Of a stretch of DNA of 13,453 nucleotides, positions 5,904 through 11,952 are shown one piece after another. The notes under the pieces are model-generated. The model saw only the letters and a list, made by a program, of their open reading frames with translations. It was not told the origin of the DNA and searched no databases. This DNA comes from Candidatus Colimorpha onthohippi (GTDB taxonomy: Bacteria; Bacteroidota; Bacteroidia; Bacteroidales; P3), in contig JAGHVA010000051.1 of assembly GCA_018064565.1 (NCBI GenBank), positions 1-13,453 of the forward strand, written 5' to 3'. The translations under genes and the position numbers were made by a program. The first letter of the stretch is position 1. Every line of letters begins with the position of its first letter.

Positions 5904-7253
5904 ATGAAGAGATTTATCCAGACACTTAAAAACATCTGGTCAATTGAGGACCTGCGTAAACGAATCCTCTACACTTTAGGATTGGTTCTCGTTTATCGTA
6001 TTGGATCGTATGTCGTATTGCCGGGTGTTGATCCTACGCAGTTGGGCGCTTTGCAGGAGCAAGGCTCCGAGGGCTTGATGGGCTTGCTCAATATGTTCTC
6101 GGGTGGTGCTTTCTCCAATGCCTCCATCTTTGCGTTAGGTATCATGCCTTACATCACCGCCTCTATCGTTATCCAGCTGTTTGTTATGGTGATCCCTTAT
6201 TTCCAGAAAATGCAACGTGATGGTGAGAGCGGTCGTCGCAAAATGAACCAGATCACTCGCTGGCTTACGGTTATCATAACCGCTTGTCAAGCCCCAGCCT
6301 ACATCACCAACATGATGTATCAGTTGGGCGCCTCTAACACGGCTATCTATCCTTTCGACGGTAGTTCTCCAACGGTCTTTTTCTGGATTACCAGTATCAT
6401 CATTCTCATAAGCGGTACGCTATTTGTGATGTGGTTGGGTGAGCGTATTACCGATAAAGGTGTCGGCAATGGTATCTCCCTCCTTATCATGGTAGGTATT
6501 ATTGCTCGTTTGCCTTTTGCTATCTCCGCTGAGTTCGCTTCGCGTCTTACTGAAGGTGGTGGTTTGGTGATGTTCCTTGTTGAGATTGTTGTATTGTTGG
6601 CTGTCATCCTCTTGGTTATCTTGCTTGTTCAGGGTACTCGCCGTATCCCAGTTCAGTATGCTAAACGTATTGTGGGCAACAAGCAGTATGGTGGCGTCCG
6701 TCAGTACATCCCTATCAAAGTCAATGCGGCTGGAGTAATGCCTATTATTTTCGCTCAGGCTATCATGTTCCTCCCCATCACTTTCATGGGATTCTCTAAC
6801 AACACCAACTCAAAGTTCGCCATGGCGTTTTCTGATTTCAACGGCTTCTGGTATAATTTGGTTTTCTTTATCCTCGTGGTTCTGTTTACCTATTTCTATA
6901 CCGCTATTGCAATCAACCCTAACCAAATGTCTGACGACATGAAGAAAAACGGCGGATTCATTCCAGGTGTCAAACCAGGTAAGAAAACTGCGGAGTACCT
7001 TGAAGATATCCTTTCAAAGATTACGCTCCCTGGTTCAATCTTCTTGGCAATCGTGGCTATCCTTCCCGCTATTATCCGTTTGTTCGGTGTAAATACTCAG
7101 TTCGCCCAATTTTATGGTGGCACTTCATTGTTGATTTTGGTCGGTGTTATCTTAGACACGCTACAGCAGATAGAAAGCCACTTGTTGATGCGTCATTACG
7201 ATGGTCTCACTAAGACTGGGCGTATCAAAGGCCGCGGTGGTATGGGTATGTAA
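5904..7253 (+). CDS. secY: Preprotein translocase subunit SecY
   Basis: SecY is the membrane pore of the Sec translocon, exporting and inserting proteins with SecE, SecG and SecA. The 449 residues include about ten hydrophobic helices. SecY signature 1 is visible around residues 67-92 (GGAFSNASIFALGIMPYITA), and signature 2 around residues 179-204 (GERITDKGVGNGISLLIMVG). The cytoplasmic loop R-R-I-P-V-Q-Y-A-K-R lies near residues 246-255. Loop C5 reads GGFIPGVKPGKKT; its lysine at 357 occupies the place of the conserved SecA-contacting arginine (R357) of E. coli SecY. The C-terminus ends GRIKGRGGMGM. The start follows an 84-base structured spacer with no Shine-Dalgarno motif. It is the last spc gene. 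Confidence 0.98.
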   Translation: MKRFIQTLKNIWSIEDLRKRILYTLGLVLVYRIGSYVVLPGVDPTQLGALQEQGSEGLMGLLNMFSGGAFSNASIFALGIMPYITASIVIQLFVMVIPYFQKMQRDGESGRRKMNQITRWLTVIITACQAPAYITNMMYQLGASNTAIYPFDGSSPTVFFWITSIIILISGTLFVMWLGERITDKGVGNGISLLIMVGIIARLPFAISAEFASRLTEGGGLVMFLVEIVVLLAVILLVILLVQGTRRIPVQYAKRIVGNKQYGGVRQYIPIKVNAAGVMPIIFAQAIMFLPITFMGFSNNTNSKFAMAFSDFNGFWYNLVFFILVVLFTYFYTAIAINPNQMSDDMKKNGGFIPGVKPGKKTAEYLEDILSKITLPGSIFLAIVAILPAIIRLFGVNTQFAQFYGGTSLLILVGVILDTLQQIESHLLMRHYDGLTKTGRIKGRGGMGM

Positions 7254-7273
7254 TCTATTCAATACGTTTCGAA

Positions 7274-8041
7274 GTGATCTGCCTTAAGACAAAAGAAGAG
7301 ATAGAGCTTATCAGAGAAAGCGCCCTCCTCGTTGGGAAAACTCTCGCCGAGGTGGGGCGTCATATCTGTCCAGGGGTAACTACTGCTTATCTTGACCATA
7401 TTGGTGAGCAGTTTATTCGTGACAATGGTGGCATCCCTCTCTGCAAAGGTTTTGAAGGGTTCCCATCGGCACTTTGTATCTCTGTCAATGATGTTGTCGT
7501 CCATGGTATCCCATCCGATAGCTTGTTTTTGCGTGAGGGCGATAATGTATCCGTCGATTGTGTTGTAGATCTTGATGGTTATGTGGGCGATTCAGCCTAT
7601 ACCTTCCCTGTGGGTGAAATTTCCGATGATATGAAACGGCTACTTACTGTTACCAAAGAATCCCTATATTTGGGTATCGAAAAGTGTAAAGCAGGCAACC
7701 GCATCGGTGACATCAGTGCTGCTGTACAGTCGTATTGCGAGAAAAATGGCTTTTCAGTAGTGCGAGAGTTGTGTGGACATGGCGTAGGTTTCAAAATGCA
7801 CGAGTCTCCCAATGTGCCTAACTTTGGTGTCAAAGGTACTGGTCCGCTCCTTAAGGAGGGCATGGTGATAGCCATAGAACCTATGATTTGTGCGGGATCC
7901 AAAAATGTGAAGTTCTCTAAGGAGGACGGTTGGACATGCCGAACTAAAGATGGCAAAAATGCGGCTCATTTTGAGCATACAGTGGCTATTGGTGCCAATG
8001 GTCCAGAAATCCTTTCAAGCTTCGATTTTATCGAACAGTAA
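7274..8041 (+). CDS. map: Type I methionine aminopeptidase
   Basis: This metalloenzyme removes the initiator methionine from nascent proteins whose second residue is small. The 255-residue product has the pita-bread fold motifs, and all five metal ligands are visible: D95 (SVDC), D106 (GDSAYTF), H169 (GHGVG), E202 (AIEPM) and E234 (FEHTV). H78 in VVHGIPS is the conserved substrate-contacting histidine. It is a short type I enzyme without the N-terminal zinc-finger extension. The start is GTG at 7274, encoding the expected M-I-C-L-K-T opening; no ATG is available nearby and there is no Shine-Dalgarno motif. It lies 20 bases after secY and 24 bases before infA. Confidence 0.97.
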   Translation: MICLKTKEEIELIRESALLVGKTLAEVGRHICPGVTTAYLDHIGEQFIRDNGGIPLCKGFEGFPSALCISVNDVVVHGIPSDSLFLREGDNVSVDCVVDLDGYVGDSAYTFPVGEISDDMKRLLTVTKESLYLGIEKCKAGNRIGDISAAVQSYCEKNGFSVVRELCGHGVGFKMHESPNVPNFGVKGTGPLLKEGMVIAIEPMICAGSKNVKFSKEDGWTCRTKDGKNAAHFEHTVAIGANGPEILSSFDFIEQ

Positions 8042-8065
8042 TTTATCAATCAATAAAACAAGTAA

Positions 8066-8284
8066 ATGGCAAAGCAGGCTTCTATACAATTGGATGGTAC
8101 GGTAACAGAGTCGTTAGGTAATGCGATGTTTCGTGTTGAACTGGAAAATGGACATCAAATCCTTGCCCATATCTCTGGAAAAATGCGCATGCATTACATA
8201 AAAATCCTTCCTGGCGACAAAGTTCAAGTTGAGATGTCTCCTTATGATCTTACAAAAGGTCGCATCACTTATCGCCACAAATAG
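8066..8284 (+). CDS. infA: Translation initiation factor IF-1
   Basis: IF-1 is a single OB-fold protein that occupies the 30S A-site during initiation and assists IF-2 and IF-3. The 72-residue length is exactly that of the family. The sequence shows GTVTESLGNAMFRVELENGH, then ILAHISGKMRMHYIKILPGD and VQVEMSPYDLTKGRITYRHK, all near-consensus. The start context is A-rich (CAATAAAACAAGTAAATG) without a Shine-Dalgarno motif. It lies between map and rpmJ, the standard Bacteroidota arrangement. The following 64-base spacer has a 7-bp stem: CTTCTTA (8291-8297) with TAAGAAG (8319-8325). Confidence 0.98.
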   Translation: MAKQASIQLDGTVTESLGNAMFRVELENGHQILAHISGKMRMHYIKILPGDKVQVEMSPYDLTKGRITYRHK

Positions 8285-8348
8285 TTATGGCTTCTTAGCT
8301 TTGTTTATAGTCTGTTAATAAGAAGTAATTAGATTAAACAATAAAAAA

Positions 8349-8465
8349 ATGAAAGTAAGAGTTTCTGTAAAGAAAAGATCTCCCGAATGCAAGGTCGTTC
8401 GTCGTAAGGGAGTGGTTTATGTTATCAACAAGAAAAACCCAAAATTCAAACAAAGACAAGGTTGA
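8349..8465 (+). CDS. rpmJ: 50S ribosomal protein L36, zinc-independent form
   Basis: Ribosomal protein bL36 is the smallest 50S protein. This 38-codon gene (MKVRVSVKKRSPECKVVRRK, then GVVYVINKKNPKFKQRQG) matches family length and the ends MKVR and KQRQG. The zinc-binding form carries three cysteines and a histidine. Here only C14 remains: the others are replaced by Ser11, Asn27 and Phe33, so zinc cannot be bound as usual. This C-minus form is what I would expect in Bacteroidota. The ATG follows AACAATAAAAAA, with no Shine-Dalgarno motif. A 144-base spacer separates it from rpsM, the start of the alpha cluster. Confidence 0.95.
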   Translation: MKVRVSVKKRSPECKVVRRKGVVYVINKKNPKFKQRQG

Positions 8466-8488
8466 TGCGTCTGTTTTTGTCTGTTTCT

Positions 8489-8551
8489 TGGCGTGATTTG
8501 TATTTATTTTGCTTGTTATGGCTGACAAACAGTTGAATATAGATTATGCCA
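8489..8551 (+). promoter_or_regulatory. Possible structured leader of the alpha cluster before rpsM
   Basis: TGGCGTGAT (8489-8497) can pair with ATTATGCCA (8543-8551), nine pairs of which two are G.U, enclosing a 45-base AT-rich loop. CTGTTTTTGTC upstream (8471-8481) could pair partly with GACAAACAG at 8524-8532. In E. coli an S4-binding pseudoknot lies at this position, directly before rpsM. I can see pairing potential but cannot recognise a known S4 leader, so the assignment is tentative. Confidence 0.25.
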
Positions 8552-8609
8552 CAATTCAGTAAATTCAGCGTTATCAATGAACACATCAACAAAAAGATTA
8601 ATTTAGTTT

Positions 8610-8987
8610 ATGGCACGTATTGCTGGTATTGACTTACCCAAAAACAAAAGAGGTGTTATAGGTTTGACTTACATCTACGGTATTGGTCGTAGCCTTGCTT
8701 CTCAGATTCTGGCAAAGGCTGGCATCGATGAGAACAAAAAGGTTCAAGACTGGACGGATGATGAGCAAAACGCTTTGCGTACTATCATCAACGATGAGTA
8801 TAAAGTGGAAGGTGCTCTCCGTTCGGAGGTTCAGATGAATATCAAGCGTCTTATGGATATCGGTTGCTATCGCGGTATCCGTCATCGTCTTGGTCTCCCT
8901 CTCCGTGGTCAAAGTACCAAAAACAACGCTCGTACTCGTAAGGGTAAGAAAAAGACTATCGCTAACAAGAAGAAAGCTACCAAATAA
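8610..8987 (+). CDS. rpsM: 30S ribosomal protein S13
   Basis: Ribosomal protein uS13 is in the head of the 30S subunit, contacts the P-site tRNA through its C-terminal tail, and takes part in intersubunit bridges with L5. The 125 residues match the family. It opens MARIAGIDLPKNKRGVIGLT and has YIYGIGRSLASQIL (helix-hairpin-helix region, residues 21-34). The signature RGIRHRLGLPLRGQSTKNNA lies near residues 88-107, followed by a basic tail rich in lysine. It is the first gene of the alpha cluster. A 90-base spacer with a hairpin separates it from rpsK. Confidence 0.98.
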   Translation: MARIAGIDLPKNKRGVIGLTYIYGIGRSLASQILAKAGIDENKKVQDWTDDEQNALRTIINDEYKVEGALRSEVQMNIKRLMDIGCYRGIRHRLGLPLRGQSTKNNARTRKGKKKTIANKKKATK

Positions 8988-9004
8988 TAAGCATTGAGTA
9001 GCGC

Positions 9005-9042
9005 CCGGAAGCGGATGATATTTTTGATAAAGGAGCTTCTGG
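9005..9042 (+). promoter_or_regulatory. Hairpin in the rpsM-rpsK spacer
   Basis: CCGGAAGC (9005-9012) pairs with GCTTCTGG (9035-9042), eight pairs with one G.U, around a 22-base loop containing TATTTTTG. An A run (AACAAAAAAAAATT) precedes the rpsK ATG. No T run follows the stem, so it is not a terminator. It may be an mRNA-processing or regulatory element. Confidence 0.35.
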
Positions 9043-9077
9043 TAGTAATGTAAAATCAAGCACAACAAAAAAAAATT

Positions 9078-9465
9078 ATGGCAAAAACTTCTAAACCGAC
9101 TAAGAAAAGAGTCGTAAAAGTTGAAGCACAGGGAAGAGCATGCATCTTTGCATCATTTAATAACGTCATTATTTCATTGACGAACAATGCCGGTCAAGTG
9201 ATTTCTTGGTCCTCTGCTGGAAAAATGGGCTTCCGCGGATCGAAGAAAAACACTCCGTATGCCGCTCAGATGGCTGCGGAAGATTGCGGTAAGGTTGCTT
9301 ATGATTTTGGCCTAAGAAAAGTTAAGGTCTTTGTAAAAGGACCTGGTCAAGGACGTGAATCTGCTATACGCAATCAATGGCTGTGGTATTGAGGTTACTG
9401 AAATTGTTGATATTACCCCGTTGCCACACAATGGCTGTCGTCCTCCAAAACGTCGCCGCGTGTAA
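9078..9465 (+). CDS. rpsK: 30S ribosomal protein S11, reading frame broken by a frameshift near 9372
   Basis: Ribosomal protein uS11 forms part of the 30S platform and contacts mRNA near the E-site. The ORF from the ATG at 9078 encodes a normal S11 start through VKVFVKGPGQGRESAIR (98 residues to 9371), then reads N-Q-W-L-W-Y and stops at TGA 9390-9392. The missing C-terminus is intact in the +1 frame from 9373: INGCGIEVTEIVDITPLPHN, then GCRPPKRRRV, ending at TAA 9463-9465. The joined product is 128 residues, one short of the usual 129, so the simplest reading is loss of two bases (CGCGCAATC to CGCAATC). Because S11 is essential and normally single-copy, a sequencing or assembly error is most likely. 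A real mutation or +1 recoding is possible but unsupported by any slippery motif. Confidence 0.9.
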
Positions 9466-9478
9466 TCAATTTCGTAGT

Positions 9479-9561
9479 CTTGGTTTGCTCGAGATGCCGT
9501 CTCTTACTTTTCGGCGGCAGTCACAGTTCAGCCAAGTTAGTTTATTATCTCATTTTTTTTT
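9479..9561 (+). promoter_or_regulatory. Structured spacer with T tract before rpsD
   Basis: CTTGG (9479-9483) pairs with CCAAG (9532-9536), enclosing either TGCCG (9495-9499) with CGGCA (9515-9519) or the alternative stem GAGA (9491-9494) with TCTC (9500-9503). An uninterrupted run of nine T (9553-9561) follows, just before the rpsD start. S4 is the classical regulator of alpha operons, so a leader immediately before rpsD is a plausible binding place. The stems are short and the assignment is weak. Confidence 0.3.
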
Positions 9562-9569
9562 GAATTATT

Positions 9570-10175
9570 ATGGCAAGATATACAGGTCCTAAAACCAAAA
9601 TTGCAAGAAAATTTCATGAGCCGATTTACGGTCCTGACAAGGCGTATGATAGAAAGCCTTATGCTCCTGGCATGCATGGCCAGAACCGTCGTCGCGGCAA
9701 AATGTCTGAATATGGCACTCAGCTTCAAGAAAAGCAGAAGGCCAAGTATATTTATGGTATCTTGGAACGTCAGTTCCGTAAGTTATATGCTGAGGCTTCC
9801 CGTCGTGGTGGTGTTACCGGCGAGGTGTTGCTTCAACTTATTGAGTCCCGTTTGGACAACGTAGTCTATCGTCTTGGCATCGCTCGTAGCCGTGCACAAG
9901 CCCGTCAGCTTGTATCGCATCGTCATATTGCAGTTAACGGTAATGTGGTTAACGTGCCTTCTTACCAACTTAAAGAAGGTGATATCATTTCTGTCCGCGA
10001 ACGTTCCAAGTCGCTTGAAGTCATTACCGATGCCGTTGCCTCTCGCGCCAACAATTATGCTTGGCTTGAGTGGGATGCCAACCAAATGGCAGGTAAGTTC
10101 ATGAACTACCCCGAGCGTGCCGATATTCCTGAGAATATCAACGAGCAGCTCATCGTTGAGCTCTACTCTAAGTAG
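9570..10175 (+). CDS. rpsD: 30S ribosomal protein S4
   Basis: Ribosomal protein uS4 is a primary 16S rRNA binder that nucleates 30S assembly and shapes the mRNA entry channel; in E. coli it also represses the alpha operon. The 201-residue product starts MARYTGPKTKIARKF and contains YGPDKAYDRKPYAPGMHGQN near residues 20-39. The S4 RNA-binding domain occupies about residues 92-150 (SRLDNVVYRLGIARSRAQAR, then HIAVNGNVVNVPSY). There is no cysteine anywhere, so it is the zinc-independent form. The start context is AT-rich with a nine-T run upstream. The spacer to rpoA is 124 bases and carries inverted repeats. Confidence 0.98.
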   Translation: MARYTGPKTKIARKFHEPIYGPDKAYDRKPYAPGMHGQNRRRGKMSEYGTQLQEKQKAKYIYGILERQFRKLYAEASRRGGVTGEVLLQLIESRLDNVVYRLGIARSRAQARQLVSHRHIAVNGNVVNVPSYQLKEGDIISVRERSKSLEVITDAVASRANNYAWLEWDANQMAGKFMNYPERADIPENINEQLIVELYSK

Positions 10176-10184
10176 TAGTTTTAG

Positions 10185-10282
10185 GTTGTTGAATTGTTGA
10201 AATGTTGATTTGTGGTATTTGTCAAGTCAACAAATCAACAAACTTCAAGTCAACATTGCTCAAATCAACAAATCAACAATTA
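10185..10282 (+). repeat. TCAACA/TGTTGA repeat cluster forming inverted repeats before rpoA
   Basis: The left part carries three TTGA-containing words (GTTGTTGA, ATTGTTGA, AATGTTGA, 10185-10208). The right part carries five TCAACA words (10227-10232, 10235-10240, 10249-10254, 10264-10269, 10272-10277). A perfect 11-bp inverted repeat is TGTTGATTTGT (10203-10213) with ACAAATCAACA (10230-10240). A second possible partner for the left arm is the right-hand CAAATCAACA copy at 10261-10270. The right arm therefore offers several registers for pairing. The low-complexity composition differs sharply from the neighbouring genes. Function unknown; it is non-coding and lies entirely upstream of the rpoA start. 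Confidence 0.65.
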
Positions 10283-10299
10283 TCAAATTAAGGAATACA

Positions 10300-11292
10300 A
10301 TGGCAATATTATCTTTCCAGAAACCCGATAAGGTCGTTATGCTCGAGGCTGATGATTACCGTGGCTTGTTTGAATTCCGTCCTTTGGAACCTGGTTATGG
10401 TGTCACGATAGGTAACGCCCTTCGCCGTGTGCTTCTCTCTTCTCTCGAAGGTTATGCTATCACTTCTGTGCGAATCGATGGTGTGGATCATGAGTTCTCT
10501 TCGCTTAAGGGCGTTGTTGAGGACATGACTGATATTATACTCAATCTCAAACAAGTGCGTTTTCGTCGTCAAATCGAGGATTATGAAAACGAGAAAATCG
10601 TTTTTGACATTGCTAATCAGAGCGTCTTCAAGGCTGGCGACCTGAACAATTATCTTAGCGGTTTTCAAGTCCTAAATCCTGACCTTGAGATTTGTCACAT
10701 GGAAGTGTCCACATCCCTGCATATCGAACTTACTATCGATAAAGGGCGTGGCTATGTCCCCTCCGATGAGAACAAAAAGGCATCTGATCCTATTGGTGTT
10801 ATCGCTATCGATTCTATCCATACGCCTATCAAGAATGTCAAGTACGAAATCAGCGACTATCGCGTTGAGCAGCGTACCGACTATGAAAAACTGACGTTCG
10901 ATATTGAGACAGACGGTTCTATACATCCTAAGGAGGCTTTGAAAGAGGCTGCAACTATCCTTATTCAGCACTTCATGCTCTTCTCTGACGAGCGTATTAC
11001 GCTGGAGGTGGAGTCTAAGCCTGTTCAAGAGGAATTTGACGAGACCACCAATCATATCCGTCAGTTGCTCAAGACAAAACTTACCGATATGGATTTGTCA
11101 GTGCGCGCTCTCAATTGCTTGAAAGCCGCTGAGGTGGAGACTTTGGGTGAATTGGTTGCCTACAATAAGGCCGATTTGTTGAAATTCAGAAATTTCGGTA
11201 AAAAGTCACTCACTGAACTCGAAAATTTGGTCGCATCCAAAAACCTTGAGTTCGGTATGAATATTTCTAAGTATAAACTTGATAAAGAATAG
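10300..11292 (+). CDS. rpoA: DNA-directed RNA polymerase subunit alpha
   Basis: The alpha dimer is the scaffold for assembly of RNA polymerase, and its C-terminal domain contacts upstream promoter DNA and activators. I start at the ATG at 10300 (MAILSFQKPDKVVMLEADDY). The frame is open 30 codons further upstream, but that stretch is the repeat cluster. The 330 residues comprise the N-terminal dimerisation domain to about residue 235 (including EPGYGVTIGNALRRVLLSSL near residues 30-49), an acidic linker, and the C-terminal domain from about 255. DNA-contact residues equivalent to E. coli R265, N268 and K271 are R269, N272 and K275 (SVRALNCLKAAE). The GKKSLTELENL motif follows near residue 300. 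A weak AAGGA lies five bases before the ATG. Confidence 0.98.
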   Translation: MAILSFQKPDKVVMLEADDYRGLFEFRPLEPGYGVTIGNALRRVLLSSLEGYAITSVRIDGVDHEFSSLKGVVEDMTDIILNLKQVRFRRQIEDYENEKIVFDIANQSVFKAGDLNNYLSGFQVLNPDLEICHMEVSTSLHIELTIDKGRGYVPSDENKKASDPIGVIAIDSIHTPIKNVKYEISDYRVEQRTDYEKLTFDIETDGSIHPKEALKEAATILIQHFMLFSDERITLEVESKPVQEEFDETTNHIRQLLKTKLTDMDLSVRALNCLKAAEVETLGELVAYNKADLLKFRNFGKKSLTELENLVASKNLEFGMNISKYKLDKE

Positions 11293-11298
11293 TAAGTT

Positions 11299-11799
11299 AT
11301 GAGACACGGTTGCAAAGTTAATCATCTGTCAAGAACTCACGCGCATAGAGTTGCTATGCTTTCCAATATGGCCACGTCGCTGATTATCAGCAAGCGTATT
11401 GAGACCACTGTGGCTAAGGCTAAAGCCTTAAAGGTCTATGTCGAACCCCTCATCACTCGTTCAAAAGAGGATTCTATGAACAATCGTCGTGTTGTGTTCA
11501 GTTATCTTCACAGCAAAGAGGCTGTTAATGAACTGTTCCGTGAGGTGTCACAAAAAGTTGCTAATCGTCCAGGAGGTTATACCCGTATCCTTAAAACTGG
11601 TATCCGTCATGGTGACAACAGCGAGATGTGTATCATCGAGTTGGTGGACTATAACGAGAATATGTTGAAGGAAGTCTCCGACAAGAAGGCTCGTACTACC
11701 CGTCGTAGCCGTGGCAAGAAAGCTGTTGAGGCTCCTGTGGCAGAAACTACTGAGGCTCCTGTGGCAGAAACTGCCGAAGAGTCGCCAAAGGCCGAATAA
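11299..11799 (+). CDS. rplQ: 50S ribosomal protein L17 with acidic C-terminal extension
   Basis: Ribosomal protein bL17 lies near the tunnel exit of the 50S subunit. The family core spans about residues 1-125: MRHGCKVNHLSRTHAHRVAM, the LSNMATSLIISKRIETTVAK helix, EPLITRSKEDSMNNRR, and a C-terminal core with NRPGGYTRILKTGIRHGDNS and MCIIELVDYNE. The remaining 40 residues form a basic linker (KKARTTRRSRGKK) and then an Ala/Glu/Pro/Thr tail with two copies of EAPVAETT/EAPVAETA. E. coli L17 has 127 residues, so this tail is a lineage extension. It begins 6 bases after rpoA and is the last gene before the terminator-like hairpin. Confidence 0.97.
   Translation: MRHGCKVNHLSRTHAHRVAMLSNMATSLIISKRIETTVAKAKALKVYVEPLITRSKEDSMNNRRVVFSYLHSKEAVNELFREVSQKVANRPGGYTRILKTGIRHGDNSEMCIIELVDYNENMLKEVSDKKARTTRRSRGKKAVEAPVAETTEAPVAETAEESPKAE
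11728..11775 (+). repeat. Two-copy 24-bp in-frame tandem repeat in rplQ
   Basis: The 24-base unit beginning GAGGCTCCTGTGGCAGAAAC occurs at 11728-11751 and 11752-11775. The first 21 bases are identical, and each unit encodes EAPVAET plus T or A. Identity at synonymous positions points to a recent duplication by slippage, making the length of the L17 tail a likely variable site between strains. Confidence 0.85.
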
Positions 11800-11834
11800 T
11801 TGTTATCTTTGAAAAGAGTTCTTTAGATTTTGAT

Positions 11835-11877
11835 AAACAAAAGGAATGTGGGTATTTTTCTTGCATTCCTTTTGTTT
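11835..11877 (+). terminator. Intrinsic terminator after rplQ (end of superoperon)
   Basis: AAACAAAAGGAATG (11835-11848) pairs perfectly over 14 bp with CATTCCTTTTGTTT (11864-11877), with a 15-base loop. The A-rich 5' arm and T-rich 3' arm give the T tract within the stem, so it could work in both directions. It lies 36 bases after the rplQ stop and separates the ribosomal block from eno. Confidence 0.8.
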
Positions 11878-11909
11878 GAATGTATAATCGAGTAGGGTAT
11901 TGTCATTTT

Positions 11910-11940
11910 TTTGTAAGATATTGCCGTACTCATAAAATAA
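11910..11940 (+). promoter_or_regulatory. Possible Bacteroidota-type promoter of eno
   Basis: TTTG (11910-11913) lies exactly 19 bases before TAAAATAA (11933-11940). The known Bacteroidota consensus is TTTG, about 19 bases, then TAnnTTTG; here the -33 part and spacing fit but the -7 element matches only partly. Another TTTG with a 19-base spacing to TATTGTCA occurs at 11875-11905 and is equally weak. A separate promoter is expected because a terminator precedes it. Confidence 0.3.
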
Positions 11941-11952
11941 CCAGATTTAATT

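Noticed and set aside
8296..8303. TAGCTTTG, an exact match to the Bacteroidota -7 consensus TAnnTTTG, between infA and rpmJ.
   Set aside because: No TTG/TTTG element lies at the right distance upstream; it also sits in the loop of a weak stem. A single 8-base match with four free or common positions is not enough.
8476..8508. TTTG followed 21 bases later by TATTTATT, a possible promoter for the alpha cluster.
   Set aside because: The -7 match is poor in a very T-rich stretch where such pairs occur by chance.
9377..9592. An open plus-strand frame of 71 codons crossing the rpsK end and into rpsD.
   Set aside because: It starts in a third frame relative to the S11 C-terminus and encodes nothing recognisable; an overlap artefact beside the frameshift.
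11804..11811. TATCTTTG, another -7-like match, just after rplQ.
   Set aside because: No -33 element upstream, and a terminator-like hairpin lies between it and eno.
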